This document shows, piece by piece, positions 18,359 through 28,851 of a stretch of DNA of 64,000 nucleotides (positions are counted from its first letter, which is position 1; each line of letters starts with the position of its first letter). A program made the translations under genes and the position numbers. The notes beneath the pieces were generated by a model that saw only the letters and a program-made list of their open reading frames with translations, was not told the DNA's origin and searched no databases. Source of the stretch: Bartonella sp. ML69XJBT (GTDB taxonomy: Bacteria > Pseudomonadota > Alphaproteobacteria > Rhizobiales > Rhizobiaceae); NCBI RefSeq assembly GCF_028618515.1, contig NZ_JAQITB010000003.1, positions 1-64,000 on the forward strand. The letters are read 5' to 3'.

Positions 18359-20185
18359 TTAGTTTGAAATTGATGCACGTGTTTTTTCAAAACGTTTGCG
18401 TTCATTAGGATCTAGATAAAGTTTACGAAGACGAATACTTTTAGGAGTTACCTCCACAAGTTCGTCATCTTGTATCCACGATAGAGCACGTTCTAATGTC
18501 ATTTTAAGAGGAGGCGTTAATTTTACGGCTTCATCTTTTCCAGAAGCACGCATGTTGGTGAGCTTTTTTCCTTTTAACACATTCACTTCTAAGTCATTAT
18601 CCCGTGAGTGGATGCCAATAATCATGCCTTGATAGACTTTAACACCGGCATCAATGATCATAGGCCCACGATCTTCAAGATTAAAAAGAGCATAAGCGAC
18701 GGATTCACCATTATCGTTTGAAATCATCACACCATTGACACGACCACTAATGTCTCCTTTGTAAGGCTCATAGGCATGGAAAAGACGATTCATAATAGCT
18801 GTACCGCGTGTATCCGTTAAAAGTTCCGATTGGTAGCCAATAAGCCCTCGCGTTGGTGCATAAAAGACAAGACGGACACGATTTCCTCCAGAGGGGCGTA
18901 ATTCAACCATTTCAGCCTTACGTTCAGACATTTTTTGAACGACAGTTCCAGAATATTCTTCGTCAACATCAATGACAACTTCCTCGATTGGTTCAAGAGT
19001 TGTTCCGTTTTCATCTTTTTGCATAACAACCCGTGGACGAGAAACACTCAGCTCAAACCCTTCACGGCGCATATTTTCAATGAGAACGGCAAGTTGCAAT
19101 TCTCCCCGTCCTGAAACGTAGAAGGAATCTTTATCGGCTGATTCTTCAATTTTAAGGGCTACATTCCCTTCTGCTTCTTTAAACAAACGATCACGGATAA
19201 CACGGCTTGTTACTTTATCGCCTTCAGTTCCAGCAAGAGGGCTATCATTGACAAGAAAGCTCATCGTAACAGTGGGAGGATCAATTGGTTGAGCAGTAAG
19301 AGGTTCATTGACCGCGAGATCACAGAAGGTATCAGCAACGGTACCTTTTTGTAAGCCCGCAATTGCTACAATGTCACCAGCACTACTTTCTTCAATAGGT
19401 TGCCGTTCCAACCCACGAAATGCCAAAATTTTTGAAATACGCCCCGTTTCTAAAAGCTTTCCATCTTGCCCAAGAACTTTCACACTTTGATTGGATTTTA
19501 TAGTGCCTGAATGAATACGGCCTGTAATAATCCGCCCCAAAAATGGATCAGCTTCAAGAATAGTTCCAATCATACGGAATGGTCCTTCTGCTACATGAGG
19601 CGCAGGAACATGGCGGGTTACAAGATCAAACAAAGGACCAAGTCCTTGATCTTTTGGCCCTTCGGGAGTTTCAGCCATCCAACCATCGCGACCCGATCCA
19701 TAAAGGATAGGAAAATCAAGCTGTTCATCACTTGCATCGAGAGCAGCGAAAAGGTCAAAAACCTCATTGATAACTTCATCAGCACGAGCATCAGCTCGGT
19801 CAATTTTATTGATAGCAACAATGGGGCGTAAACCGACTTTCAATGCTTTGCCAACGACAAATTTTGTTTGCGGCATTGGACCTTCAGCGGCATCAACAAG
19901 GACAATTGCCCCATCTACCATATTCAAAATACGTTCAACTTCTCCACCAAAATCAGCGTGTCCTGGTGTATCAACAATGTTAATCCGAGTATCTTTCCAA
20001 ACAACGGATGTTACTTTTGCTAAAATTGTAATTCCGCGTTCTTTTTCAATATCGTTTGAATCCATCATACGTTCACTGGTACGCTGATTATCACGAAAGT
20101 TTCCTGATTGCTTGAGAAGCTCGTCTACGAGCGTTGTTTTGCCATGGTCAACATGGGCAATGATGGCGATATTGCGCAATTGCAT
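18359..20185 (-). CDS. typA: Ribosome-binding GTPase TypA/BipA
   Basis: This is a 608-residue translational GTPase of the EF-G/LepA class, involved in 50S assembly and stress adaptation. The G domain begins at once ([20 protein letters not shown]1) with ERGITI (G2 region), [14 protein letters not shown] (G3) and NKID (G4). The EF-G-like domains and the BipA-specific C-terminal domain follow. Length and motifs are fully conserved. A 1.2-kb gap separates it from the upstream mgtE end, so it has its own promoter. Confidence 0.97.
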   Translation of the reverse strand: MQLRNIAIIAHVDHGKTTLVDELLKQSGNFRDNQRTSERMMDSNDIEKERGITILAKVTSVVWKDTRINIVDTPGHADFGGEVERILNMVDGAIVLVDAAEGPMPQTKFVVGKALKVGLRPIVAINKIDRADARADEVINEVFDLFAALDASDEQLDFPILYGSGRDGWMAETPEGPKDQGLGPLFDLVTRHVPAPHVAEGPFRMIGTILEADPFLGRIITGRIHSGTIKSNQSVKVLGQDGKLLETGRISKILAFRGLERQPIEESSAGDIVAIAGLQKGTVADTFCDLAVNEPLTAQPIDPPTVTMSFLVNDSPLAGTEGDKVTSRVIRDRLFKEAEGNVALKIEESADKDSFYVSGRGELQLAVLIENMRREGFELSVSRPRVVMQKDENGTTLEPIEEVVIDVDEEYSGTVVQKMSERKAEMVELRPSGGNRVRLVFYAPTRGLIGYQSELLTDTRGTAIMNRLFHAYEPYKGDISGRVNGVMISNDNGESVAYALFNLEDRGPMIIDAGVKVYQGMIIGIHSRDNDLEVNVLKGKKLTNMRASGKDEAVKLTPPLKMTLERALSWIQDDELVEVTPKSIRLRKLYLDPNERKRFEKTRASISN

Positions 20186-21420
20186 AAATTTTCTTCTTTT
20201 CGTTTAATGAAATTTCACTTGAGGCAACGCCTTTGCGTCCTTTACCTTACTATTACAGAACCTTTTACATGTTTTTTTATAATTTTGGAAGAGAGGAAAT
20301 ATTTTTATAGCAAAGTGTTTACAAAAGTTTCTCATGTTCTGTTAGCCTAGAAGAATGTTATCAAAAATTTTTGAATATATGAACATTTTGTATAAAGGAT
20401 GCACTCAGAAAATAAATAATGTCATTTGCTCTTTCTATAAGCAAAATGTATCATTGCACTTTTGCTTATAAATAAACATTGAGACACAATATAGTGGTAT
20501 GCTTTGGATAACGATTGAAAGAGCTCAGTGTTTTGGGCAGAGTTTCATTTTTCTCTGCTAAATGAGAATGAGGATATTTATTTGTCTTTTTTTATCATTT
20601 TTCCTTAATTCAGCGTCGCATTTTTCAAAGTTATTTATCATAATATCTTTTAAATAGTGAAGCTTACGCAGTGTATTATATTATTAATATACAACCATAC
20701 TTCAAGAAGATTCTTTACTTAGATTCATTTTCTCGTGTTATCCGTGAATATCATCAAAGCAAAGTCTATTAAGCATATTTCTAGTATGTTTGAAACTATA
20801 AGCTAGCCTTATATTTATCTATTTCCTATGACACAGCTACTCTTGTATTTAAACAAGTCATGCTTATTTTGAGTTATCATTGAATAATTTTTTAGTCTCT
20901 GAACGATGGAATGTTTGAAACAATACAATAAGATCAAAGAGCTTGGGTGAATATGCGTTGTTTATGGCTTACAAGTTAAGATATTGCTTCATGTATCATG
21001 CCCTTTATAAAGAGCAATATATCACTCTACAGCTTATTGATATATCAATCTAAAGCTATTTATAACACCACTCATGAAAGATATGACGCAAGATCATTGC
21101 TACTAGCAGCTTTAATTTATTCAAGGCATAAGCTAGCATTCATATGTTAGTTTTGGCTCTTAATATTGCCAACTGCTATTGTAGTGATATGGTAGATGAG
21201 AGGCATTTTACTTTTTTCTCAAACAGTTTTTATTTTACATGTTACCTTTTCTATGATGTGCAAACGAATAGGCTTTTTATGTTTTGTAATAAGACAGGTT
21301 TAAAATAACAGAAATTTGCTTTATTGAAGTTTCTCATTCAAGTTGTAAAACGATAAATTATCAATCAATATATTATCTAATGAAGAGATCTTAGATTTCA
21401 TAAGACTTTTACTTTTCATG
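20186..21420 (+). other. Gene-free 1.2-kb gap with decayed repeat fragments
   Basis: There is no supported gene between typA and mgtE. Two segments resemble the dispersed decayed repeat found elsewhere in this window: 20647-20672 (cttttaaatagtgaagctt, then tacgca) and about 21196-21240 (tgagaggcattttactttt). The rest is AT-rich sequence with many stops. The typA promoter must lie at the left end. Confidence 0.55.
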
Positions 21421-22797
21421 TTAGAGCAGAGTTCCAGACAAGATAAGGGAGGCAACAGAAAAATAGATTACGATTCCCATCACATCCACTAAAGTTGCTA
21501 CAAGAGGTGCAGAAGCACTTGCTGGATCAAATCCAAAGCCTTTAAGGATAAAGGGAAGCATGGAGCCGGATAAAGAACCGAAGGTGACAATTCCAACTAA
21601 AGCTGCGCCTACTGTTATGGCAATAAAAATCCAATGTTCACCGTAGTTGTAGATACCAAGTTGTTGCCAAAGAGCAATACGCATCATTCCAATAATTCCC
21701 AGTAAAAGGCCAAGAGATATCCCTGCTGGAATTTCACGAATGATAATTTTCCACCAGTCTTTGAGTGTGAGTTCACGTAGAGCTAATGCGCGAATAATAA
21801 GGGATGTTGCTTGCGATCCAGAGTTTCCTCCCGAACTCATAATGAGGGGAATAAAGAGTGTGAGAGTAATGGCTTTTTCAAGTTCTGTTTCGAAATATTG
21901 CATAGCGGTTGCTGTTAGCATTTCACCAAGAAAAAGTAATGCGAGCCAGCCACCCCGTTTTTTCATCATTCCTAAAAAATTGATCTGCATATAGGGCTTA
22001 TCAAGAGCTTCCATACCTGCAAATTTATAAGCATCTTCACTCATTTCATCAACCATTGTATCAAGGACGTCATCGACAGTGACAATCCCGATGACATGAT
22101 TATCGTCATCAATCACCGGTACAGAGAGAAGATCATGGCGCTGAAAAAGACGTGCAATATCTTCATGATGTGTAAAGGGAGATATTGTAATGGGGGTGTC
22201 ATGTGTGTAAACGTTGAGAATTTGCTCATCAGGAGAAGCAAGGATAAGATTACGTAGGGAAACAGCTTTGAGAAGAATGCCTGTTTTGGGATCAATGACA
22301 TAGCTTGTATAAACTGTTTCACGTGTACGTTCGACATCACGAATATGATTCAGAGTTTTTTTTACGGTCCAGTTTGCGGGGATGGCTATAAACTCTGTAG
22401 TCATCAATGCGCCTGCTGTATGATCAGGGTAACTGGTCAGTTTTTTAATTTCAGAACGCGTTAAGGGTTTGAGCAATGCATAAAGCCGCGTACGGGTTTC
22501 TTTGTCCATTTCTTGAAAGACATCGGCGGCGGCATCAGCAGACATGCCATCAAGAATTTCAACAGAACGATTAACAGGAAGAAGTTCAAGAATAGCAGCT
22601 GGTTGTTCAAGTTCTGGTTTGTCGAAGAGTTCAATGGCATAATCAAGAGGTAAAAGGCTTAAGATAGCTACACGTTCCATGATATCGAGATCATTAATGA
22701 TATCAATTGAGTCAGCAAAATGATGATTTTGTAATTCTTCGGCAAGAGCTTCAGGAGAAGAGTTTTTAAAGTCGAAGGTCGTTTTAATTTCAGTCAT
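21421..22797 (-). CDS. mgtE: Magnesium transporter MgtE
   Basis: This is a 458-residue Mg2+ channel/transporter. Domain order is an N-terminal superhelical MgtE_N domain (1-130), two CBS domains (about 135-260, for example VPVIDDDNHVIGIVTVDDVLD), a linker helix, then five membrane spans from about 285 to the end. The pore-lining signature region PLIMSSGGNSGSQA is present, and late PLVATLVDVMGIVIYF matches the family. agaagg precedes the ATG. It is divergently placed to the M3 peptidase gene. Confidence 0.95.
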   Translation of the reverse strand: MTEIKTTFDFKNSSPEALAEELQNHHFADSIDIINDLDIMERVAILSLLPLDYAIELFDKPELEQPAAILELLPVNRSVEILDGMSADAAADVFQEMDKETRTRLYALLKPLTRSEIKKLTSYPDHTAGALMTTEFIAIPANWTVKKTLNHIRDVERTRETVYTSYVIDPKTGILLKAVSLRNLILASPDEQILNVYTHDTPITISPFTHHEDIARLFQRHDLLSVPVIDDDNHVIGIVTVDDVLDTMVDEMSEDAYKFAGMEALDKPYMQINFLGMMKKRGGWLALLFLGEMLTATAMQYFETELEKAITLTLFIPLIMSSGGNSGSQATSLIIRALALRELTLKDWWKIIIREIPAGISLGLLLGIIGMMRIALWQQLGIYNYGEHWIFIAITVGAALVGIVTFGSLSGSMLPFILKGFGFDPASASAPLVATLVDVMGIVIYFSVASLILSGTLL

Positions 22798-23151
22798 AAT
22801 AAAGTACCTTCTGAAAGGTTAAAGAATTATAATTTTAAATCATGGTTCAAGATAAAACAAAAGTTGTGGAAGATTGAAGAAAAGCCCCTCCTAATTATAT
22901 TCTCCCAATTGTTAATATTTAAAATTAAAGTCAAGGATAGATCGCATGTTATAAACAATTTCATGAATCAAATAGGGAGGGATTCTTATTTTTGTTTATT
23001 TCCCAGTGTTGAAGATATCCTTTATTTTTACTCCTACAATAGTGGTCTAAAAGGCATTTTAAAGCATAGTCATCATTTTTAGTGTATGATCAATGTGTAT
23101 CGTAAAGGCGATAATTATACGTTAAATTTATAATTGGAGATAGGTCATATT
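22798..23151 (+). other. Divergent promoter region between mgtE and the M3 peptidase gene
   Basis: About 350 bp that must hold both promoters. I see no riboswitch-like conserved sequence and no convincing gene. The ggagatagg ribosome binding site of the peptidase gene is at its right end. Confidence 0.5.
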
Positions 23152-25176
23152 ATGACAAAAGCGGCAGTATTGGATTGGAAGGGATTTGCAGGGCTTCCTG
23201 ATTTTTCTTTAATAAGTGATGAAGATTTTAAACCTGCTTTTGAACAGGCACTTCAAGAAGCAGAAGAAGAGTTGGAGACGATTGCAACGGTGCAAGAAAC
23301 ACCAACGCTTGAGAATTTTTTGCAGCCTTTTGAGCTTGCTGGTAAAGCGCTCAGTTGTGTATGTTCAATATTTTTCTTGCGCACGGGAGCCCATAGTAAC
23401 GCTTTCATTCAACAGTTAGAACAAGAGTTTGTTGTAAAGCTTTCTCGTTATTCTTCAAAAATAATGCTGGATGCGCGGATATTTGCAAAAATAGACATAC
23501 TTTATCAACAATCGCAGCAAGGCATGTATGATAGTGAAACAACACGTGTGCTTGAATTATGGTGGAAAAAGTTTGTTTGTAATGGTGCAAAACTAGATGA
23601 AAAAGGTCAGAAACGGCTTACTGAAATTAATGAAAGACTTGCTTTTCTAAATGCTACTTTTGGTCAGAATGTCTTAAAAGATGAAGCTGAATGGATTTTA
23701 TTTTTAAAACAAACGGATTTATCTGGTTTACCTGATGATCTCATTGCTTCAATGAATGAAATTGCGCGTGAAAGAGGCAATGAAGATGCATATGCATTAA
23801 CATTGGCACGTTCAATTGTTGAGCCATTTTTGAAATTCTCTCATCGTCGTGATTTGCGTGAGATTGCATTTCAAGCTTGGGCCAAACGTGGTGAAAATGA
23901 GAATGAAAACAATAATCGAGCGATTATTGTAGAGATCGTTTCACTTCGAGATGAAAAGGCTAAATTACTAGGATATAAGTCTTTTGCAGATTTGAAACTC
24001 GATAATACCATGGCCAAAAATGTTGATGCGGTTATGGATTTGCTTACACCTATATGGGAACGGGCGAGAGCTAAGGCTGCGGTCGAGCAGATTGAATTGC
24101 AAAATTTTGCAAATAATCAGGGCAGCAATGACACTTTAGAGGCTTGGGATTGGCGTTATTACGCTGAAAAACTTCGCTCTGAAAAATTTTCTTTCGATGG
24201 CTCTGAAATTAAATATTACTTTCAGCTTGATCGCATGATTGAAGCAGCTTTTGGTGTGGCAGAAAAGCTGTTTGGTATTACCTTTGAAGAAAAAAGCGCT
24301 GTTACACTTTGGCATCCTGATGCACGTTTGTGGGAAGTAAAAAAATCTGATGGAAATGTGCTTGGACATTTCATTGGTGATTATTTTGCGCGTTCATCAA
24401 AACGGTCTGGGGCATGGATGAGCAGTTTGCAATCACAGCATAAATTGGATGGTGGACAAAAGCCTATTATCTACAATATTTGTAATTTTGCGAAGCCCCT
24501 CAAAGGAGGGATTGCTCTTTTATCCCTTGATGATGCGCACACACTTTTCCACGAATTTGGTCATGCATTACATGGTTTGCTGTCTGATATAACATGGCCG
24601 TCTGTTGCGGGAACATCGGTTGCACGTGATTTTGTTGAACTTCCTTCTCAACTTTACGAACATTGGTTAACTGTACCGGAGGTCTTAAAGTCTTATGCTA
24701 CACATACAAAAACAGGGCTTCCCATGCCACAAACACTGATGGATAAAGTTTTATTGGCACAGACATTTAATGCTGGTTTTTCTGCGGTTGAATTTACCTC
24801 ATCTGCTCTCATGGACATGGCTTTTCACCAAGGAAAAACCATACCGGATCCAACTATATTTGAGCATCAGGAGTTAGAAAAATTACAAATGCCTAGTGCA
24901 ATTATCATGCGTCATCGTCCACCTCATTTTATGCATATATTTTCAGGAGATGGTTATGCTGCTGGTTACTATTCTTATCTGTGGTCAGAAGTGCTTGATG
25001 CTGATGCTTTTCAGGCTTTTGAAGAAGTGCATGATGTTTTTAATTCAGAACTTGCTGATCGCTTAAAGCGTTTTATCTATTCTGCTGGGGGAAGCCGCGA
25101 TCCAGAAGAACTCTATAAAGCTTTTCGCGGACGGTTGCCTTCACCAGAAGCGATGATTAAAAAACGTGGACTATAG
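23152..25176 (+). CDS. M3 family oligopeptidase (Dcp / OpdA type)
   Basis: This is a 674-residue cytoplasmic zinc metallopeptidase. The thimet-family motif HEFGHALH (within LFHEFGHALHG) supplies two zinc ligands and the catalytic Glu, with the third ligand expected in the ELPSQLYEHW segment. Later signatures GYAAGYYSYLWSEVLDADAF and AGGSRDPEEL confirm peptidyl-dipeptidase Dcp or oligopeptidase A type; these recycle peptides. ATG 23152 follows ggagatagg and is preferred over TTG 23134. A terminator lies directly downstream. Confidence 0.93.
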   Translation: MTKAAVLDWKGFAGLPDFSLISDEDFKPAFEQALQEAEEELETIATVQETPTLENFLQPFELAGKALSCVCSIFFLRTGAHSNAFIQQLEQEFVVKLSRYSSKIMLDARIFAKIDILYQQSQQGMYDSETTRVLELWWKKFVCNGAKLDEKGQKRLTEINERLAFLNATFGQNVLKDEAEWILFLKQTDLSGLPDDLIASMNEIARERGNEDAYALTLARSIVEPFLKFSHRRDLREIAFQAWAKRGENENENNNRAIIVEIVSLRDEKAKLLGYKSFADLKLDNTMAKNVDAVMDLLTPIWERARAKAAVEQIELQNFANNQGSNDTLEAWDWRYYAEKLRSEKFSFDGSEIKYYFQLDRMIEAAFGVAEKLFGITFEEKSAVTLWHPDARLWEVKKSDGNVLGHFIGDYFARSSKRSGAWMSSLQSQHKLDGGQKPIIYNICNFAKPLKGGIALLSLDDAHTLFHEFGHALHGLLSDITWPSVAGTSVARDFVELPSQLYEHWLTVPEVLKSYATHTKTGLPMPQTLMDKVLLAQTFNAGFSAVEFTSSALMDMAFHQGKTIPDPTIFEHQELEKLQMPSAIIMRHRPPHFMHIFSGDGYAAGYYSYLWSEVLDADAFQAFEEVHDVFNSELADRLKRFIYSAGGSRDPEELYKAFRGRLPSPEAMIKKRGL

Positions 25177-25182
25177 GAAGAG

Positions 25183-25215
25183 AACGGTATGGTGGGAGCC
25201 ATGCCGTTATTTTTT
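25183..25215 (+). terminator. Rho-independent terminator after the M3 peptidase gene
   Basis: A 10-bp stem aacggtatgg (25183-25192) / ccatgccgtt (25199-25208) with one G-T pair and a 6-nt loop is followed by a run of T (attttttc). It begins 6 nt after the stop codon. Confidence 0.85.
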
Positions 25216-25315
25216 CTAGCCAATGAAATTTATGCAAATTGTTATTCGATCAAAGACATATGAAAAGAGGATTTTAGTCTTTGAAAAAAGCGAAGATTCT
25301 CTATTTAAAAAAACA

Positions 25316-26377
25316 TTAGGGAAAAGAAAAATTATCAGCGCGGTCTCTCTGATGACCATTGGGAGGTGACCACGATTTTTGTATGAAACTTGGCTCTATT
25401 TTGCCCACGAGGTGGGTATTTTGTTGCGCGATGTTATCGAGGCTCATTGGCGGTTGGCGGACAATATTGTCCAGCTGTTGTATAAGCTTTGGAACATTGG
25501 TATTATTTAAAATTAGACTTTCGTGGGAAGATGTATGAAAACTTAAGATATTTTCTAATTGTTTTTCTAAATAAGAAGCAAGTTTTCTTTTTCCTGCAGT
25601 GGTAAAATTGATACCATTAGGTGTGCGCAATCTAACGACTTTTCCATCTGTATCATAGCTTGAAAAAGAAAATTGCCCTTGTTCATCAGTAAAGCCGCTC
25701 CAAATATCAATGAAATATCCTCCTGCTTGTTCTGTTTTTTGTTTATAGAGCGCATTAAAAATTTTCATTTTTTGTGTCAAGGTATCATTGCCAAAAGCAG
25801 GTTGCCCCATCCATATCCATGGTTTTCCTGAACTATGAAGACTTTCAACAATTTCGCTAATTTTCTGTTTATAGATGTTGAGCCATTCTGTCTGAACCGT
25901 ATTAAATATGCCATAAGATGTTGTGATTGGTTGATTATCATTTGCGCCGATCACCATGACAATAGCATCAGGTTTATTTTTATCAATGCGTTCAGAAATA
26001 TTATTTTTCCAAGAAATATGATCAGTTCTAACTAAACCAGAAGCTGGTACTGTATCATTTATGATGATAACATCACTATTCTCGGTAAAAAGCTTTTTGA
26101 GTGCATCAGCAACAGCAGAAGCTACAAAATCTCCTATGACAAGAATACGTTTTGCATTTTCGCCTTTTAACTGTTGCTGGGGTTTTCTTACGACACTCTT
26201 TTTTTGTGGTTTATATATCTTTTGTTCTATAACTTGCGGTGGTTGTTGTTCGGCTGTGTTATGTTGGTACAACCATTTAAAGAAATTCGTAGCTTTACTT
26301 GGAGATGGTTGTATGACACTCACGGCAAAGAGAGAAAAACACAGGAAAATCAAGTATAATGAGCGGAAACAGGACAA
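25316..26377 (-). CDS. DUF459 / SGNH-hydrolase-like protein, catalytic residues replaced
   Basis: This is a 353-residue exported protein: signal peptide or anchor (7-30), a Lys/Gln-rich linker (40-75), then an SGNH-like domain of the DUF459 type (about 76-275). Block I reads GDFVAS (82-87), where the nucleophile Ser would be expected in GDS. Block III GAND (144-147) is intact. Block V reads NGIN (254-257) instead of DxxH. Hydrolase activity is therefore doubtful. The start is TTG with ggag 8 nt upstream. It begins 15 nt after the mltB-like gene on the same strand, suggesting a shared role at the peptidoglycan. Confidence 0.8.
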   Translation of the reverse strand: MSCFRSLYLIFLCFSLFAVSVIQPSPSKATNFFKWLYQHNTAEQQPPQVIEQKIYKPQKKSVVRKPQQQLKGENAKRILVIGDFVASAVADALKKLFTENSDVIIINDTVPASGLVRTDHISWKNNISERIDKNKPDAIVMVIGANDNQPITTSYGIFNTVQTEWLNIYKQKISEIVESLHSSGKPWIWMGQPAFGNDTLTQKMKIFNALYKQKTEQAGGYFIDIWSGFTDEQGQFSFSSYDTDGKVVRLRTPNGINFTTAGKRKLASYLEKQLENILSFHTSSHESLILNNTNVPKLIQQLDNIVRQPPMSLDNIAQQNTHLVGKIEPSFIQKSWSPPNGHQRDRADNFSFP

Positions 26378-26392
26378 ATATTTTGCTCCAGA

Positions 26393-27649
26393 TTATTGTT
26401 TTCTCAGCAAAGAGAGAACATTATAGGTTGGATAGCCATTTGCTGTTAAGCTATGGCGCTGCTGAAAAGCTTTGATAGCTTTTCGAGAGGCAGTACCGAT
26501 TTTTCCATCAACTTCTCCTTTATAATAGCCAAGTTTGGCTAAGCGAGATTGCAATTCTTTACGCTCATGGAATGTAAGAGGGGGAAATGGTCGTTGCCAA
26601 TCTTGAACTAATCTAGCATGTCCAGCAATACGGTGAGCGAGAAGAGCAACAGCGAAAGCATAACGATCTGCATTATTATAACGTTTGAGAACAAAAAAGT
26701 TTTTTGTTACTAAAAATATGGGGCCTTCTGGTCCATCTGGATATTTTAATATTGCTTGTTCAGAGAGTGCAGAAAGAGCTTGCCCATTTGCCTGTTTTAC
26801 ACCTAACTTCGCCCATTGCTCAAAGGAATGCCAACTTGCTGGAAGTTTTTTACCTTTTGGCACTTTAACTTCTACTCCCCAAGGAAGGTTAGACTGCCAA
26901 CCGTTCATATAGAGAAGATTAGCAGCACTAGCCAAAGCATCTGGAACAGAGGTCCAAATATCGCGCCGTCCATCTCCATCCATGTCAATAGCATAAGCGA
27001 GATAACTGCTTGGAATAAATTGCGTATGCCCCATAGCACCAGCCCAAGATCCAGTAAGCTTTACACGTGTAATTTCACCACGTTGGAGAATTTTCATGGC
27101 AGCAATGAGTTGCGCGTGGGCGTATTTGGCACGTTTTTTATCAGCATAGGCGAGGGTTGCAAGGGAGCGAATAGTATCACGCATTACACCTTTATTTGTT
27201 AAAATCTTTCCATAATTACTTTCCATTGACCAAATAGCAAGGAGGATATTGCGGTCAACACCAAAACGTTTTTCAATTTGAGGAAGCCATTTTTGCCATT
27301 TTTTTGCTTGGCGTTGTCCTTCTACAATTGCAATATCATGAACACGATTATCGAAATAATTCCATGAGGGATCAACAAATTCTGGTTGGTATGCAGCTCT
27401 TTCTAAAACCTCTGGATCAATTGCATTGACACCTTTAAAAGCCAGATCAAACGTAGAGGGTGAAATATTATTAGCAAGAGCTGTTTTTTTAAATTCTTTA
27501 ATCCAAAGTTTAAAACCACCATCAGCATGTAAAAATGATGTAGAAAACGTGAAAAAAGCAAAAAAGAGAGTAACTAAACCTATAATAAAAGCCTTCTGAT
27601 TTGTTGATTTTTTTGCAGAAGAGAAAATTTTAGATTTCGTGCTGTGCAT
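26393..27649 (-). CDS. Membrane-bound lytic murein transglycosylase, MltB family
   Basis: This 418-residue periplasmic enzyme cleaves peptidoglycan glycan strands to anhydromuropeptides. An N-terminal hydrophobic segment (about 20-42) serves as signal or anchor. The SLT_2 domain carries the catalytic Glu in AIWSMESNYGKI (E143 from the chosen start) and MGHTQFIPSSYL. A C-terminal peptidoglycan-binding domain follows (YYKGEVDGKIGTASRKAIKA). ATG 27649 has gaggggaa at good spacing; a TTG at 27673 is the alternative. There is no lipobox, so unlike E. coli MltB it is not a lipoprotein. It leads the operon with the DUF459 gene. Confidence 0.92.
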   Translation of the reverse strand: MHSTKSKIFSSAKKSTNQKAFIIGLVTLFFAFFTFSTSFLHADGGFKLWIKEFKKTALANNISPSTFDLAFKGVNAIDPEVLERAAYQPEFVDPSWNYFDNRVHDIAIVEGQRQAKKWQKWLPQIEKRFGVDRNILLAIWSMESNYGKILTNKGVMRDTIRSLATLAYADKKRAKYAHAQLIAAMKILQRGEITRVKLTGSWAGAMGHTQFIPSSYLAYAIDMDGDGRRDIWTSVPDALASAANLLYMNGWQSNLPWGVEVKVPKGKKLPASWHSFEQWAKLGVKQANGQALSALSEQAILKYPDGPEGPIFLVTKNFFVLKRYNNADRYAFAVALLAHRIAGHARLVQDWQRPFPPLTFHERKELQSRLAKLGYYKGEVDGKIGTASRKAIKAFQQRHSLTANGYPTYNVLSLLRKQ

Positions 27650-27900
27650 TTTAAAATTCCCCTCAATATTCAAGTATTTTGTTGTGCAAGAACTTTATTT
27701 TGTATTTGATCTTATTGAAACATGTTATCAAGCAAGTAAGAAAGGCTAAAACGGATTATTTATTTAGGAAGATTGGTGATAAATTAGCATACTCTTGTAT
27801 CTCTTTCTTGTCCATTATAATGGCGATAAAAACAATAAGATGTCTTTTTTACTATTTAGTAAAAACATATATTAAAGCAAATCAGAAAGTGATACGGTGA

Positions 27901-28812
27901 ATGAGGAGCAAGAGAGTGAGAGTGCATAAAATCCGGAAAGCAGTATTTCCTGTGGCTGGTCTTGGTACACGTTTTCTTCCTGCAACAAAAACAGTTCCTA
28001 AAGAGATGCTGACGGTTGTTGATAAGCCTGTCATTCAATATGTTGTAGATGAAGCACGTGAAGCTGGTATTGAACATTTTATTTTTGTTACTGGACGCAA
28101 CAAAGCAGTCATTGAGGATTATTTTGATGCGCAAGTTGAATTATATACAACGCTTGCCGAACGTGGCAAGAGGGAAGAACTTGAACATTTACACGCCTTA
28201 CAGCCTCCACCAGGGTCAACTTCTTTCACGCGGCAACAGCAACCTTTAGGATTAGGACATGCTCTTTGGTGCGCGCGCGAATTAGTTGGGAGTGAGCCTT
28301 TTGCTTTATTATTACCAGATATGCTTATACAAGCTAAAAAGAGCTGTCTTTGTGAAATGATTAATCTTTATGAGAAAACTGGTGGAGGAAATATTATAGC
28401 AGTCCAAGAATGCGATCCGAAAGAGGCGCATAAATATGGTATTGTTGGACAAGGCGAGCAGATTGCAAACGGTTTTAAAATCACAAAAATGGTAGAAAAA
28501 CCAACAAAAGGAACAGCACCTTCAAATCTGTACATCAATGGGCGTTATATTTTGCAACCAGAAATTTTTAATATTCTTGCCAATCAAGAACGAGGAGCAG
28601 GAAACGAAATTCAATTAACGGACGCGATGGTATGGCTTTCAAAGGAGCAGGATTTTTTTGGTTTCCAGTTAGAGGGGCGCACATTTGATTGTGGTTCTAG
28701 AGCTGGTTTTATTGAAGCCAACGTTGCATTTTCTTTAGCACGTGCTGATATGCATAGCGAAGTTTCTGCTTCATTGAAAAATTTACTAGAAATCATTAAA
28801 GTTGAGAAATGA
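27901..28812 (+). CDS. galU: UTP-glucose-1-phosphate uridylyltransferase
   Basis: GalU makes UDP-glucose from UTP and glucose-1-phosphate for LPS and glycan synthesis. The nucleotidyltransferase signature [20 protein letters not shown] is near the N terminus, with [28 protein letters not shown] and the late [10 protein letters not shown]. The 303 residues are typical. It is followed 39 nt later by kdsD, so both envelope-sugar genes are likely co-transcribed. Confidence 0.95.
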   Translation: MRSKRVRVHKIRKAVFPVAGLGTRFLPATKTVPKEMLTVVDKPVIQYVVDEAREAGIEHFIFVTGRNKAVIEDYFDAQVELYTTLAERGKREELEHLHALQPPPGSTSFTRQQQPLGLGHALWCARELVGSEPFALLLPDMLIQAKKSCLCEMINLYEKTGGGNIIAVQECDPKEAHKYGIVGQGEQIANGFKITKMVEKPTKGTAPSNLYINGRYILQPEIFNILANQERGAGNEIQLTDAMVWLSKEQDFFGFQLEGRTFDCGSRAGFIEANVAFSLARADMHSEVSASLKNLLEIIKVEK

Positions 28813-28851
28813 TATAGATCTCTCGTTTAATTTCATTTATCAAGTTTGATC

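Noticed and set aside
22864-23082. 72-codon frame upstream of the M3 peptidase
   Set aside because: Composition is that of translated AT-rich spacer, with no start signal and no recognisable motif.
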